7,904 bases of DNA from Clostridiales bacterium. Its GTDB lineage: Bacteria; Bacillota; Clostridia; Tissierellales; Sedimentibacteraceae. Below the pieces are notes generated by a model that was not told where the DNA came from, did no database searches, and saw only the letters and a program-made list of their open reading frames with translations. Position numbers and translations under genes: made by a program. The DNA lies in contig DMJQ01000131.1 of assembly GCA_003457065.1 (NCBI GenBank), positions 7,151 through 15,054 on the forward strand. The letters run 5' to 3'. Of the stretch, positions 1 to 5,553 are shown one piece after another (position 1 is the first letter of the stretch; each line of letters opens with the position of its first letter).

Positions 1-68
1 TTCGGAGCAATGCCTCCCATGTTTTTAACTGCTGCTACCAGTTTTTGCTCTATATATTTTTCACTCAC
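1..68 (-). CDS. VRR-NUC domain nuclease, N-terminal fragment (continues past the window edge)
   Basis: A minus-strand gene begins with GTG at 68-66, six bases after a GGGAGG ribosome site at 80-75, and runs off the left edge after 22 complete codons. The visible peptide starts MSEKYIEQKLVAAVKNMGG and continues IAP. This closely matches the usual opening of phage VRR-NUC proteins, in which a glutamate in the IEQKLV helix precedes a GG-x-x-PK segment and the PD-(D/E)XK core. VRR-NUC proteins are small PD-(D/E)XK nucleases, commonly found in phage replication modules next to VapE-type helicases and Snf2 helicases, which fits this place just downstream of the VapE-like gene. The catalytic motifs lie outside the window, so the call rests on the N-terminal helix, ribosome site and neighbourhood. 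Confidence 0.68.
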   Translation of the reverse strand, partial: MSEKYIEQKLVAAVKNMGGIAP

Positions 69-217
69 TTTTAACCTCCCATCTGACACAAGGACACAAA
101 GTACACAACCTTTCCCTATATATACTTACGCGGGTGTGCGCTCACAGGATTTAACTCCCTTATTTATAAAAAACCATTTTGAATATAAGGGAAAAAGTTG
201 TGTTGTGTGTGTCACGC
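69..217. repeat. Repeat-rich intergenic gap with facing ACACAA / TTGTGT elements and an AT-rich hairpin
   Basis: These 149 bases separate the primase-helicase stop from the VRR-NUC start, an unusually long gap in an otherwise tight operon. ACACAA occurs at 86-91, 94-99 and 103-108, and its complement TTGTGT at 198-203 and 203-208. TGACACA (84-90) faces TGTGTCA (208-214), and ACACAAC (103-109) faces GTTGTGT (197-203). Between them TCCCTTAT (156-163) faces ATAAGGGA (185-192) around an AT-rich loop. No convincing gene was found inside. The gap could be a replication-initiation site, a protein-binding region or an RNA fold between genes. The sequence alone does not choose between them. Confidence 0.5.
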
Positions 218-2566
218 TTAAGTAGTTTTCTGGTACAAACGCTGCCTGCCGTAAATCGGCAAACGCTTGATATTAGTGGTTCGCTCCCATCCGCTAATCT
301 GAGCCATGAGTGCTGCAATCTGATAGCTATCCGTAGTTTTTAAGTCAGGGAGACTATGATTTAGGCATTCACACCATATCTCTGCATTGCTTACTGACGT
401 ACGTGCAATAGTTCCTATATGCTGGGTACCTCCAAACTCACTGCCGTTCAAGTAGTTACGGCGCGCAAACAAATCCATATCATCCCAGTCCGCAGGTAAA
501 GGCGTATTAAGGTACTCTTCCACCATGCCGACACGCTCATCAGTTTCCATCGCACCCTTTTGCGCCTTTTCAGCTTCTTCTAAAATGTCACCTTCGAGAT
601 ACAACTTTTCGCCGCACTTCCATATTTCTTTTGCTTCAGCCCAAAACTGCTGTCTATATTCCTCTGTAAAACTCCAAGTCTTTTTCTGTTTTTTCTGATG
701 CACCTTAATAATCCAAAAACGGCGGTTACCTGTGATGTCGCGCAGATATCCACGCTCACCGTTAACCGTTGCAATGACGATGCACTGTCTTGGATGGCTT
801 TCCACAACTTTGCCATAGGATGGTCGGTATTTATCATCTGAGGTTGAGAGGAATGCTTTAACCTTTTCTATATCCGCTTTTCTCATCCCGGCAAGTTCTC
901 CGATTTCAACCACCCAGAACCCTTGTAATTTTTCAGCCCCAGACTTGTCATCCATATCGGTAAGGGATAGGGTTTCAGAATAGTAATCTGCGGTTACAAG
1001 ATCTTTAACTATAGTACTTTTTCCTATGCCTTGATCACCATCAAGTACGGGAACACAGTCAAACTTAATACCGGGAACATAGATGCGTGCAACAGCCGCT
1101 GCAAATGTCTTTCTGGTGACTGTGCGTATATACTCGGTATCATCAGCCTTTAGATATTTGATAAAAACATCCTCTACACGTTTTGTTCCATCCCATGCAG
1201 GAAGGGATTCAAGGTAATCCCGTATAGGATGGAAACGTCTATCATCAGCAATTTTGGTAAATGCCACATCATGGTTACGGCTTGAAAAAGGAAGGTAGCG
1301 TATATCAATAATGGACTTAATCTGTGCTGTATCAGCATCTCGCCAGAACTTGTTGCCCTCCGGTCTTTCCCAGGGAAGTGGACCTGTGACCTGAATACGG
1401 TTTGCCAGTTCGTTATATGCAAAATTCGCAAAATCCGAATCATTATTTAGGATAAGGTTTAAGTTGTACACGCTGTTTTCAAGTAAGCTTGTCTTGGGTT
1501 GATATTTAAGCCTAGTTTTCCAGTCATCACCGTCTGCAGAAAAATCCACCTCAGCTAACGCAAGTCGCTCGTTTGCAGCAAGGACTTTTACTTTATCAAC
1601 CTGCATGGCAAACTCACACATATCCCTAAAGGACTTCTTATCATCATCGTCACCGAACTTATGGATACGCACGATGTCAAACGCATTGCAGAGTTTAAGG
1701 TATGCCGAGTCCTTGGCATGATGGCTGTATACGAATTTGCCATCTTCTTTAATTTCAACACCTGCAATACTGCTTGATTCGATAAGGTGATACCTATTCT
1801 CGTTTTCTGTCGGCTCATATACATCAGACAGAAACGCTTCGATTGCTTTTGATATAGGGAAATAAACCCTGTTAAAAAGTCCGACAATGCCGTCCTTCTC
1901 AAGAGGGTCTTGCACCTTCTGATTTGCTACTGTATTTGCCTTGCTCTCCCTGGATGAAGTCGGCAGCCTCGTAGGATCTGTCCATTCAGGGTGAGCATTT
2001 AATATTTCATCCGGGTTGAGCCAATTCTTATCTACTTCCTTATATACAAAACTCCCGTTTGACGGAGTGGACGGCCAGTACATCAGCTGATTCGGCTGAT
2101 AGGAACATTCATCGAAATAATCAATGCCGAGCATCTGTGCCAAGTATCTTGAAACCGCTACAAACTCTTCCGGAGTCACATCCCTTGTAAGAGGAAAGAT
2201 AAGACGGACTCTTGGGTTTTCATCAGTACTGCTATGTGTTGTATAAAGAACAGAGGTATAAGGTGTGCTGGTTTCATAGTTTTCAAGAAAAGTTTTATCT
2301 ATCCTATCTCCATCCAGGGCAACCATAGAACGTAGCTCCACAGTGTCAATTTTTCTACGACCGCCTTTTAACGCACCTGCAACGAAACCTCCATGGTCTT
2401 TCGCATTATCCTTTTGTGCCTTGCTGAACTTGGCATATTCTTCGGCAGATTCCGTTGTTCGGATAGTAACTTTCAACCTTTCTTTCAACTCATCAAAAGA
2501 GGTGGTCTTATTGACCCATTTCTTTGCCTGCCGATTGTTCCCATAGGCAATCGCTAATTCTCGCAT
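218..2566 (-). CDS. Phage replication protein: PrimPol-type primase fused to VirE/VapE P-loop helicase
   Basis: A 782-residue protein likely to prime and unwind DNA at the phage origin in the cytoplasm. The N-terminal ~200 residues resemble an archaeo-eukaryotic PrimPol domain: a DxD-like motif in VALDGD (D85, D87), an sxH-like motif in YTTHSS (H111), and YFDECSYQ near 150-157 followed by QLMYWPS. A linker of about 200 residues leads to a VirE/VapE (PF05272-like) ATPase: Walker A GDQGIGKST (510-518), Walker B-like WVVEIGEL (551-558), a sensor-like IATVN (598-602) and an arginine-finger segment TGNRRFW (612-618). The C-terminal ~140 residues may bind DNA or partners. The ATG lies seven bases after AGGAGG (2579-2574) and abuts the TAA of the preceding gene, implying translational coupling. 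Length and fusion are normal for phage primase-helicases. It is often annotated virulence-associated E, but here its role is replication. Confidence 0.9.
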   Translation of the reverse strand: MRELAIAYGNNRQAKKWVNKTTSFDELKERLKVTIRTTESAEEYAKFSKAQKDNAKDHGGFVAGALKGGRRKIDTVELRSMVALDGDRIDKTFLENYETSTPYTSVLYTTHSSTDENPRVRLIFPLTRDVTPEEFVAVSRYLAQMLGIDYFDECSYQPNQLMYWPSTPSNGSFVYKEVDKNWLNPDEILNAHPEWTDPTRLPTSSRESKANTVANQKVQDPLEKDGIVGLFNRVYFPISKAIEAFLSDVYEPTENENRYHLIESSSIAGVEIKEDGKFVYSHHAKDSAYLKLCNAFDIVRIHKFGDDDDKKSFRDMCEFAMQVDKVKVLAANERLALAEVDFSADGDDWKTRLKYQPKTSLLENSVYNLNLILNNDSDFANFAYNELANRIQVTGPLPWERPEGNKFWRDADTAQIKSIIDIRYLPFSSRNHDVAFTKIADDRRFHPIRDYLESLPAWDGTKRVEDVFIKYLKADDTEYIRTVTRKTFAAAVARIYVPGIKFDCVPVLDGDQGIGKSTIVKDLVTADYYSETLSLTDMDDKSGAEKLQGFWVVEIGELAGMRKADIEKVKAFLSTSDDKYRPSYGKVVESHPRQCIVIATVNGERGYLRDITGNRRFWIIKVHQKKQKKTWSFTEEYRQQFWAEAKEIWKCGEKLYLEGDILEEAEKAQKGAMETDERVGMVEEYLNTPLPADWDDMDLFARRNYLNGSEFGGTQHIGTIARTSVSNAEIWCECLNHSLPDLKTTDSYQIAALMAQISGWERTTNIKRLPIYGRQRLYQKTT

Positions 2567-3175
2567 TTAGAACCCTCCTTTCAAATGAGGTCTTTCCCCA
2601 TGCTCAAACCTTGCCTGCCTGGCAATACGGTAAGCTTTCTCTGTTGCCGCATCATCCATATCGCAGAGGTAGTTAGAATCATCACCAAAGAGTTCGAACT
2701 TACCGTTCTTGTTGATTCCCGGATATGCAGCAAAGTGGTCACCGTCAATGGTCTCAAAATTGTAGCTATTAGGCCAATCTCCGTTGTTTGCATAAGCTTC
2801 ACCTTCAATGCACCAAAGGATATCGTCAATATCCCCACCACTTGGAATATTGCCAACCACAAGGATTGCGGTCTTGGACTTTCCGTAAGCATCAGGATCT
2901 TCTTTCCCTAACTCGTAGAAACGGTTAATCTTCTTCGCATCGTCCTCGGTCATCTGACCCTTAACCTCAACATAAAGGTCACCGCCATCTCTACCATCTA
3001 CACCATGAAGAAGAAAATCCGGAAGATACATCAAACCGTTTCCTAGGTCATAGCCTTCGGGTTCATACTCATATTCAACACCACAGCAATCGAAGAATAC
3101 CGCCCAGCGAGCCTCAAGTCTTGAACGGAAGAGGTAACCTTTATATTTGGTCTGTATTGCTTTTATTTCACTCAT
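2567..3175 (-). CDS. PD-(D/E)XK nuclease-like phage protein
   Basis: A 202-residue protein whose first 75 residues carry the order expected of a PD-(D/E)XK nuclease: an N-terminal helix with E21 (FRSRLEARWAVFF), then LPDF (D53) at the end of a strand, then YVEVKG (E70, K72). The YKG-x-x-FRSRLEARWA opening is common in small phage proteins that sit beside replication helicases. The rest (about 95-202) is acidic and aromatic-rich and was not assigned. ATG at 3175 overlaps the TGA of the upstream gene by four bases (ATGA), with AGGAGG at 3191-3186, ten bases before. Its stop touches the start of the primase-helicase, so the two are probably translated together. A role in DNA processing during replication or recombination is inferred. 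Nuclease activity is predicted only from motif residues. Confidence 0.72.
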   Translation of the reverse strand: MSEIKAIQTKYKGYLFRSRLEARWAVFFDCCGVEYEYEPEGYDLGNGLMYLPDFLLHGVDGRDGGDLYVEVKGQMTEDDAKKINRFYELGKEDPDAYGKSKTAILVVGNIPSGGDIDDILWCIEGEAYANNGDWPNSYNFETIDGDHFAAYPGINKNGKFELFGDDSNYLCDMDDAATEKAYRIARQARFEHGERPHLKGGF

Positions 3176-3606
3176 AGAGCATCTACCTCCTCAAAATCTT
3201 TATTGAAATACCTAACCGGCTGTCTGCGTTTCTTTGCTTTTTCAATTTCAATACTCATACCCCTTGAAATAACATCACCTAAAACCCAGACCTCTTGGCA
3301 TTTTCCCATTAAGATAATGTCCATGAAAATAGCGAGGTCACGCTCTTTCTCATTGCTGTCATCCATAAACTGAGGAAACATAAGATGGGGAGCGAGAGGG
3401 ATATTTCCTTTTTCTAATGCGAAACGGCAGAACTCCCGTGTCCGCTTATTATTGTTTTCAATATCTCCGCTAAAGGGAGAGCAGATATAGACAAGAGGCT
3501 TGAAGGCAGCTTTTACTGCTGCCTTTTCCTCACGGGTTACATTGGTAAGTGCTTCATGGGGAGTCGGATCATGATATCCTTCTGAATTGAATTTATTTAT
3601 GCTCAT
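3172..3606 (-). CDS. DUF4406-like protein, nucleoside 2-deoxyribosyltransferase-related fold
   Basis: A 144-residue protein recognised by VYICSPFSGD (39-48), a central LAPHLMFPQFM segment (71-81), EVWVLGD (105-111) and SRGMSIEIEKA (114-124). This order is typical of DUF4406/DUF7768 proteins, related to nucleoside 2-deoxyribosyltransferases. The glutamates in the last motif lie where the catalytic Glu of that superfamily usually falls. The substrate is unknown; nucleotide salvage or modification in a phage setting is plausible. The same frame is open to 3687, but ATG 3606 is preferred: GGAGG at 3619-3615 lies eight bases before it and homology starts after it. With this start the gene overlaps the zinc-ribbon gene upstream by 14 bases, and its ribosome site lies inside that gene. 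Its TGA overlaps the next ATG. Confidence 0.75.
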   Translation of the reverse strand: MSINKFNSEGYHDPTPHEALTNVTREEKAAVKAAFKPLVYICSPFSGDIENNNKRTREFCRFALEKGNIPLAPHLMFPQFMDDSNEKERDLAIFMDIILMGKCQEVWVLGDVISRGMSIEIEKAKKRRQPVRYFNKDFEEVDAL

Positions 3607-3814
3607 AACGTCTACCTCCAGCTCTAACCTTCTTGCCACATTCATCACAAAATACTGCCGTGCCAAATAGATCGCTCTCTCCGTCACTTAAAATTTCTGC
3701 AATGTCTACTGACACCTCAGTGCCACACATAGGGCAATGACAAAATACATTCTCATCTGTTATTTCAATGGATACCTCCATGGTATCGTTCAATTTTTCT
3801 TTCACATAAAACAT
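3593..3814 (-). CDS. Small zinc-ribbon protein of the phage early operon
   Basis: A 73-residue protein with two CxxC knuckles, CPMC (C27, C30) and CDEC (C56, C59), plus an extra C25 and H26. This is the layout of a treble-clef or zinc-ribbon metal site. No enzyme motif is visible, so it probably binds nucleic acid or a protein partner. The frame is open to 3865, but ATG 3814 is chosen because AGGAGG at 3829-3824 lies nine bases upstream and the longer form would begin inside the preceding Rha gene. The gene follows Rha by 14 bases. Its last 14 bases overlap the DUF4406-like gene, whose ribosome site it contains. I do not recognise a named family. Confidence 0.7.
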   Translation of the reverse strand: MFYVKEKLNDTMEVSIEITDENVFCHCPMCGTEVSVDIAEILSDGESDLFGTAVFCDECGKKVRAGGRRYEHK

Positions 3815-3828
3815 AATAATTACCCTCC

Positions 3829-4497
3829 TTAATTTGCGTTTTCTTCCATCTTCAACTTGTACCATTCCAAATGACGCTTACGCTGCTGATAGTCCGGAAC
3901 AGCTACTAACAAACCCACATCCACTTTCTGCAAAGTTTCAAGCATCGTAATCTGCTCATCGGATAGGTAGGGACGGATGCTTTTACCCTTTTCGATACCG
4001 TTGGCTATTCTAAATTGCTTTGCAGACATCCCGGTAACAATGCGGTTAATCATGTCGCATTCATTACTGAAGTGATATGGCTTGGGATTTTCGTGAAGTA
4101 GCTTAATGTTGTCTGTCAGCAAAGGGAACTCTTTACGGGCTGAAACAAGCGTCTTAATAAACTGCTCCATTTCATTAAAGCGTTTAATGTATAACTCTTT
4201 AAACTTCATTGCTTTTTGTCCCGTATATCCCATGACTAACATAGTGAAACCATCACGGGTCATGGCATAAGCCTTTTGCTTTCTGTTCCAACCATCCGTG
4301 TATGAGGTCGGCTCAAAATTGAGCTGAGCAAATTCTTTACTTAAACCAGAATTAGGGTCAGTGATTTTTGCAATGTCACGCAGCACATTCTTATGCTCCT
4401 TCTCAAAGAACTCAGCAACAAACAAGCTATCTACTCTTGCCGTATCCTTGGTGTCGGCAAATACACCATATTTGTCTTTAGGTATTAATTCTCTCAT
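3829..4497 (-). CDS. rha: Rha family phage regulatory protein
   Basis: A 222-residue protein with an N-terminal Rha (pRha, PF09669-like) domain at roughly 20-112. It shows VDSLFVAEFFEKEHKNVLRD, then FEPTSYTDGWNRKQKAYAMT, then RDGFTMLVMGYTGQKAMKFK and the ending YIKRFNEME, which is the family signature order. Rha proteins are DNA-binding regulators found in many temperate phages. The founding example, in a lambdoid phage, was linked to growth being blocked in hosts lacking IHF. Residues 145-210 form a second, helical region (INRIVTGMSAKQFRIANGI, then SIRPYLSDEQ), common at the C terminus of Gram-positive phage Rha proteins and perhaps an oligomer or DNA contact. ATG at 4497 is eight bases after AGGAGG (4511-4506). 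Its stop overlaps the ribosome site of the zinc-ribbon gene. Confidence 0.85.
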   Translation of the reverse strand: MRELIPKDKYGVFADTKDTARVDSLFVAEFFEKEHKNVLRDIAKITDPNSGLSKEFAQLNFEPTSYTDGWNRKQKAYAMTRDGFTMLVMGYTGQKAMKFKELYIKRFNEMEQFIKTLVSARKEFPLLTDNIKLLHENPKPYHFSNECDMINRIVTGMSAKQFRIANGIEKGKSIRPYLSDEQITMLETLQKVDVGLLVAVPDYQQRKRHLEWYKLKMEENAN

Positions 4498-4524
4498 CAG
4501 AATTACCTCCTCATAATTTTTTGG

Positions 4525-4569
4525 AGATCTTGACCTCCTAACTGGTAGCCTTGAGAAAAGGTCAAATCT
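4525..4569 (-). promoter_or_regulatory. Intercistronic hairpin containing an orphan AGGAGG
   Basis: Between the sigma-like gene and rha, TTGACCT (4530-4536) faces AGGTCAA (4559-4565). With one bulged base the stem extends by AGAT (4525-4528) against ATCT (4566-4569). In the minus-strand RNA the hairpin begins around the sigma-like stop codon. A perfect AGGAGG (4539-4534) falls partly in its second arm and has no usable start codon at normal distance. The actual rha ribosome site is a separate AGGAGG further on. No T-run follows the stem, so it is not an intrinsic terminator. It may be an mRNA processing or stability element, or the scar of a lost small gene. Confidence 0.4.
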
Positions 4570-5110
4570 GATGGTTTTCTAAAAACTCTTTAATTTTTTT
4601 CTCTGCACGTTTTAGCTTTTGGCTGATATTGTTTTCATCAGCGCCGATAGAGCGGGCATAATCACGGATTGGCATGCCATCGATCCGTACTGCAATAAAC
4701 ATATCTATCCAATCTTGCTTTTTACCGAGAGCCTTATGTACCAATTGGCAAACAGCCTCGTGTTCGTAATGGAGATTACGCTCAACCTCCTGTGAATCAT
4801 CTGCAATAGTATCCATTACATCCGTTTCATCCTCAGCTTCATCATCTTTGCGATATGGGGTATTTGGTTTACCGAGATGCCTATGAAATCTGCGCCAGTT
4901 GTTATATTCCTTACTGTTCATAAGGTCTAACATTTCCTGTACAGTCTCACAACGCTTTACTTCTGCCTTCTTTTCTGGCTTTGCCACTGCAAGACGTTGC
5001 TCATAGTCGATATCCAGCATGATACTGTAATCATCATCCGGAATATCAATTGTGGTGTAGAACTTGTGGCCGTTTTTGATGTTTTCTTCGTACAAAACTC
5101 GAATCTTCAT
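4562..5110 (-). CDS. Sigma-70-like helix-turn-helix regulatory protein
   Basis: A 182-residue protein with a C-terminal sigma region-4-like helix-turn-helix at about 130-178 (WIDMFIAVRIDGMPIRDYAR, then SIGADENNISQKLKRAEKKI). Before it lies an acidic linker (DDEAEDETDVMDTIADDS, 89-106) and an N-terminal region that does not show a full core-binding sigma region 2. Similar proteins occur in clostridial prophages and conjugative elements, annotated as sigma-factor-like or sigma-70 family. It probably activates element transcription, but its promoter is unknown. ATG 5110 is chosen because GGAAAGGAA (5125-5117) provides a modest ribosome site and the MKIRVLYEENIKNGHKF opening looks like the family start. 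The same frame stays open upstream through ATG 5275 to a TAG at 5422-5420, so a longer cysteine- and histidine-bearing form cannot be excluded. Confidence 0.72.
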   Translation of the reverse strand: MKIRVLYEENIKNGHKFYTTIDIPDDDYSIMLDIDYEQRLAVAKPEKKAEVKRCETVQEMLDLMNSKEYNNWRRFHRHLGKPNTPYRKDDEAEDETDVMDTIADDSQEVERNLHYEHEAVCQLVHKALGKKQDWIDMFIAVRIDGMPIRDYARSIGADENNISQKLKRAEKKIKEFLENHQI

Positions 5111-5149
5111 TAAGTATTCCTTTCCGTCCAGGCATGGGCGGCGGAATAC

Positions 5150-5183
5150 AAAAAGAGCCTGTGGTGAAGATGGCCACAGACTC
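5150..5183 (-). terminator. Terminator- or attenuator-like hairpin in the leader of the sigma-like gene
   Basis: Reading on the minus strand, GAGTCTGTGG (5183-5174) pairs with CCACAGGCTC (5164-5155) through ten positions with one G-U pair, around a nine-base loop, and is followed at once by TTTTT (5154-5150). This is the form of an intrinsic terminator. It lies about 40 bases upstream of the chosen ATG at 5110, so it could stop upstream transcription or act as an attenuator for the phage operon. If the longer reading frame is translated, the same bases would be coding. Confidence 0.5.
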
Positions 5184-5236
5184 CGCTTGTCCTCAAAATG
5201 GGCGCACGAAATCACGGTGGGTGCATCTTCATTCCA

Positions 5237-5259
5237 AACACAGTCTTTATCACTGTGTT
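5237..5259. repeat. Perfect 8-bp inverted repeat in the leader
   Basis: AACACAGT (5237-5244) and ACTGTGTT (5252-5259) form a perfect inverted repeat with a seven-base spacer. It lies upstream of the terminator-like hairpin in the minus-strand leader and could be an operator or a small RNA hairpin. The role is unproven. Confidence 0.5.
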
Positions 5260-5403
5260 CTGAACTCTTATGCATCCCGCCGTCCTTATGCGCACTTGGA
5301 CATTGAGATTTATTGTTTTCAGAGAGAAAGTCGATTTTTGCGAGTAAAAATTCACAACCGCATTTAAAAACTTCGGAAAAGTGTAGAAATTTACAGAATT
5401 TTC

Positions 5404-5412
5404 TGCTATACT
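5404..5412 (+). promoter_or_regulatory. Candidate extended -10 promoter for the plus-strand operon
   Basis: TGCTATACT is an extended -10 element (TGn plus a five-of-six match to TATAAT), reading toward the plus-strand operon, about 140 bases before its first start. The -35 position 17 bases upstream is only TAGAAA, so recognition would depend on the TG extension. The hexamer is also the left arm of an inverted repeat, so a repressor bound there would block RNA polymerase. A TTTACA at 5390-5395 is only 11 bases away and is not a workable -35 for it. Confidence 0.4.
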
Positions 5413-5437
5413 GGATATGCTATAGATTTCCAGTATA
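5407..5437. promoter_or_regulatory. Palindromic candidate operator overlapping the -10 element
   Basis: TATACTGGA (5407-5415) and TCCAGTATA (5429-5437) are perfect nine-base inverted arms with a 13-base spacer. The arms are 22 bases apart start to start, about two helical turns, as expected for a dimeric repressor bound to one face. A smaller palindrome, CAGAA/TTCTG (5394-5405), lies immediately upstream. Divergent phage promoters often carry such sites, but no repressor gene is in the window. Confidence 0.5.
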
Positions 5438-5457
5438 TTTCTCGAAATCTCTTACTC

Positions 5458-5480
5458 TCTACTATTAAACCTATAGTAGA
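5458..5480. repeat. Second inverted repeat in the divergent control region
   Basis: TCTACTAT (5458-5465) faces ATAGTAGA (5473-5480) with a seven-base spacer. It lies about 75 bases before the first plus-strand start, in the probable 5' untranslated region if the extended -10 is the promoter. It could be an operator or a weak RNA hairpin. No T-run follows. Confidence 0.45.
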
Positions 5481-5553
5481 TACAGTTACCTGCAAGAGCC
5501 TTCAACGGTTACTTTAGTTGATATAGTTACTATTTTGAAAAGGGGGGCTATGG

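Larger units (their letters stand above)
5111..5419 (-). other. Open, Cys/His-bearing 5' extension or leader of the sigma-like gene, possibly a decayed zinc protein
   Basis: On the minus strand no stop occurs in the sigma-like frame from 5419 down to its proposed start, about 103 codons. The hypothetical peptide includes KCGCEFLLAKIDF, then QCPSAHKDGG, then KDCVWNEDAP and VISCAHFEDK. The FLLAK plus CP segment weakly recalls the Com-type phage zinc finger (CxxC-x-x-LL then CPRC), but the first knuckle is CxC. The only in-frame ATG is at 5275 and lacks a good ribosome site. The stretch also contains a terminator-like hairpin, which argues for an untranslated leader. It may be an N-terminal extension, a broken zinc-finger gene fused to the sigma frame, or non-coding. 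Confidence 0.3.

Noticed and set aside
10..225. Plus-strand open frame of 71 codons
   Set aside because: It covers the start and ribosome site of the VRR-NUC gene and the repeat gap, and has no ribosome site or recognisable protein.
580..1902. Minus-strand open frames at 580-837, 1174-1443 and 1588-1902
   Set aside because: All lie inside the primase-helicase gene in another frame and give low-complexity, unrecognisable peptides.
2343..2911. Plus-strand frames 2343-2546 and 2585-2911 and minus frame 2581-2892
   Set aside because: They oppose or shift against well-supported genes with conserved motifs, and lack ribosome sites.
5064..5367. Plus-strand frames 5064-5306 and 5134-5367
   Set aside because: They run over the sigma-like gene start and its leader on the opposite strand, overlap each other, and show no ribosome site or known family.
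5390..5412. Classic promoter TTTACA plus TATACT
   Set aside because: The two hexamers are only 11 bases apart, too close for a sigma-70 type promoter. Only the extended -10 reading is kept.
5485..5530. Three GTTAC copies (5485, 5508, 5526) as an iteron or att site
   Set aside because: The spacing is irregular (23 and 18 bases) and a five-base word recurs easily in AT-rich DNA.
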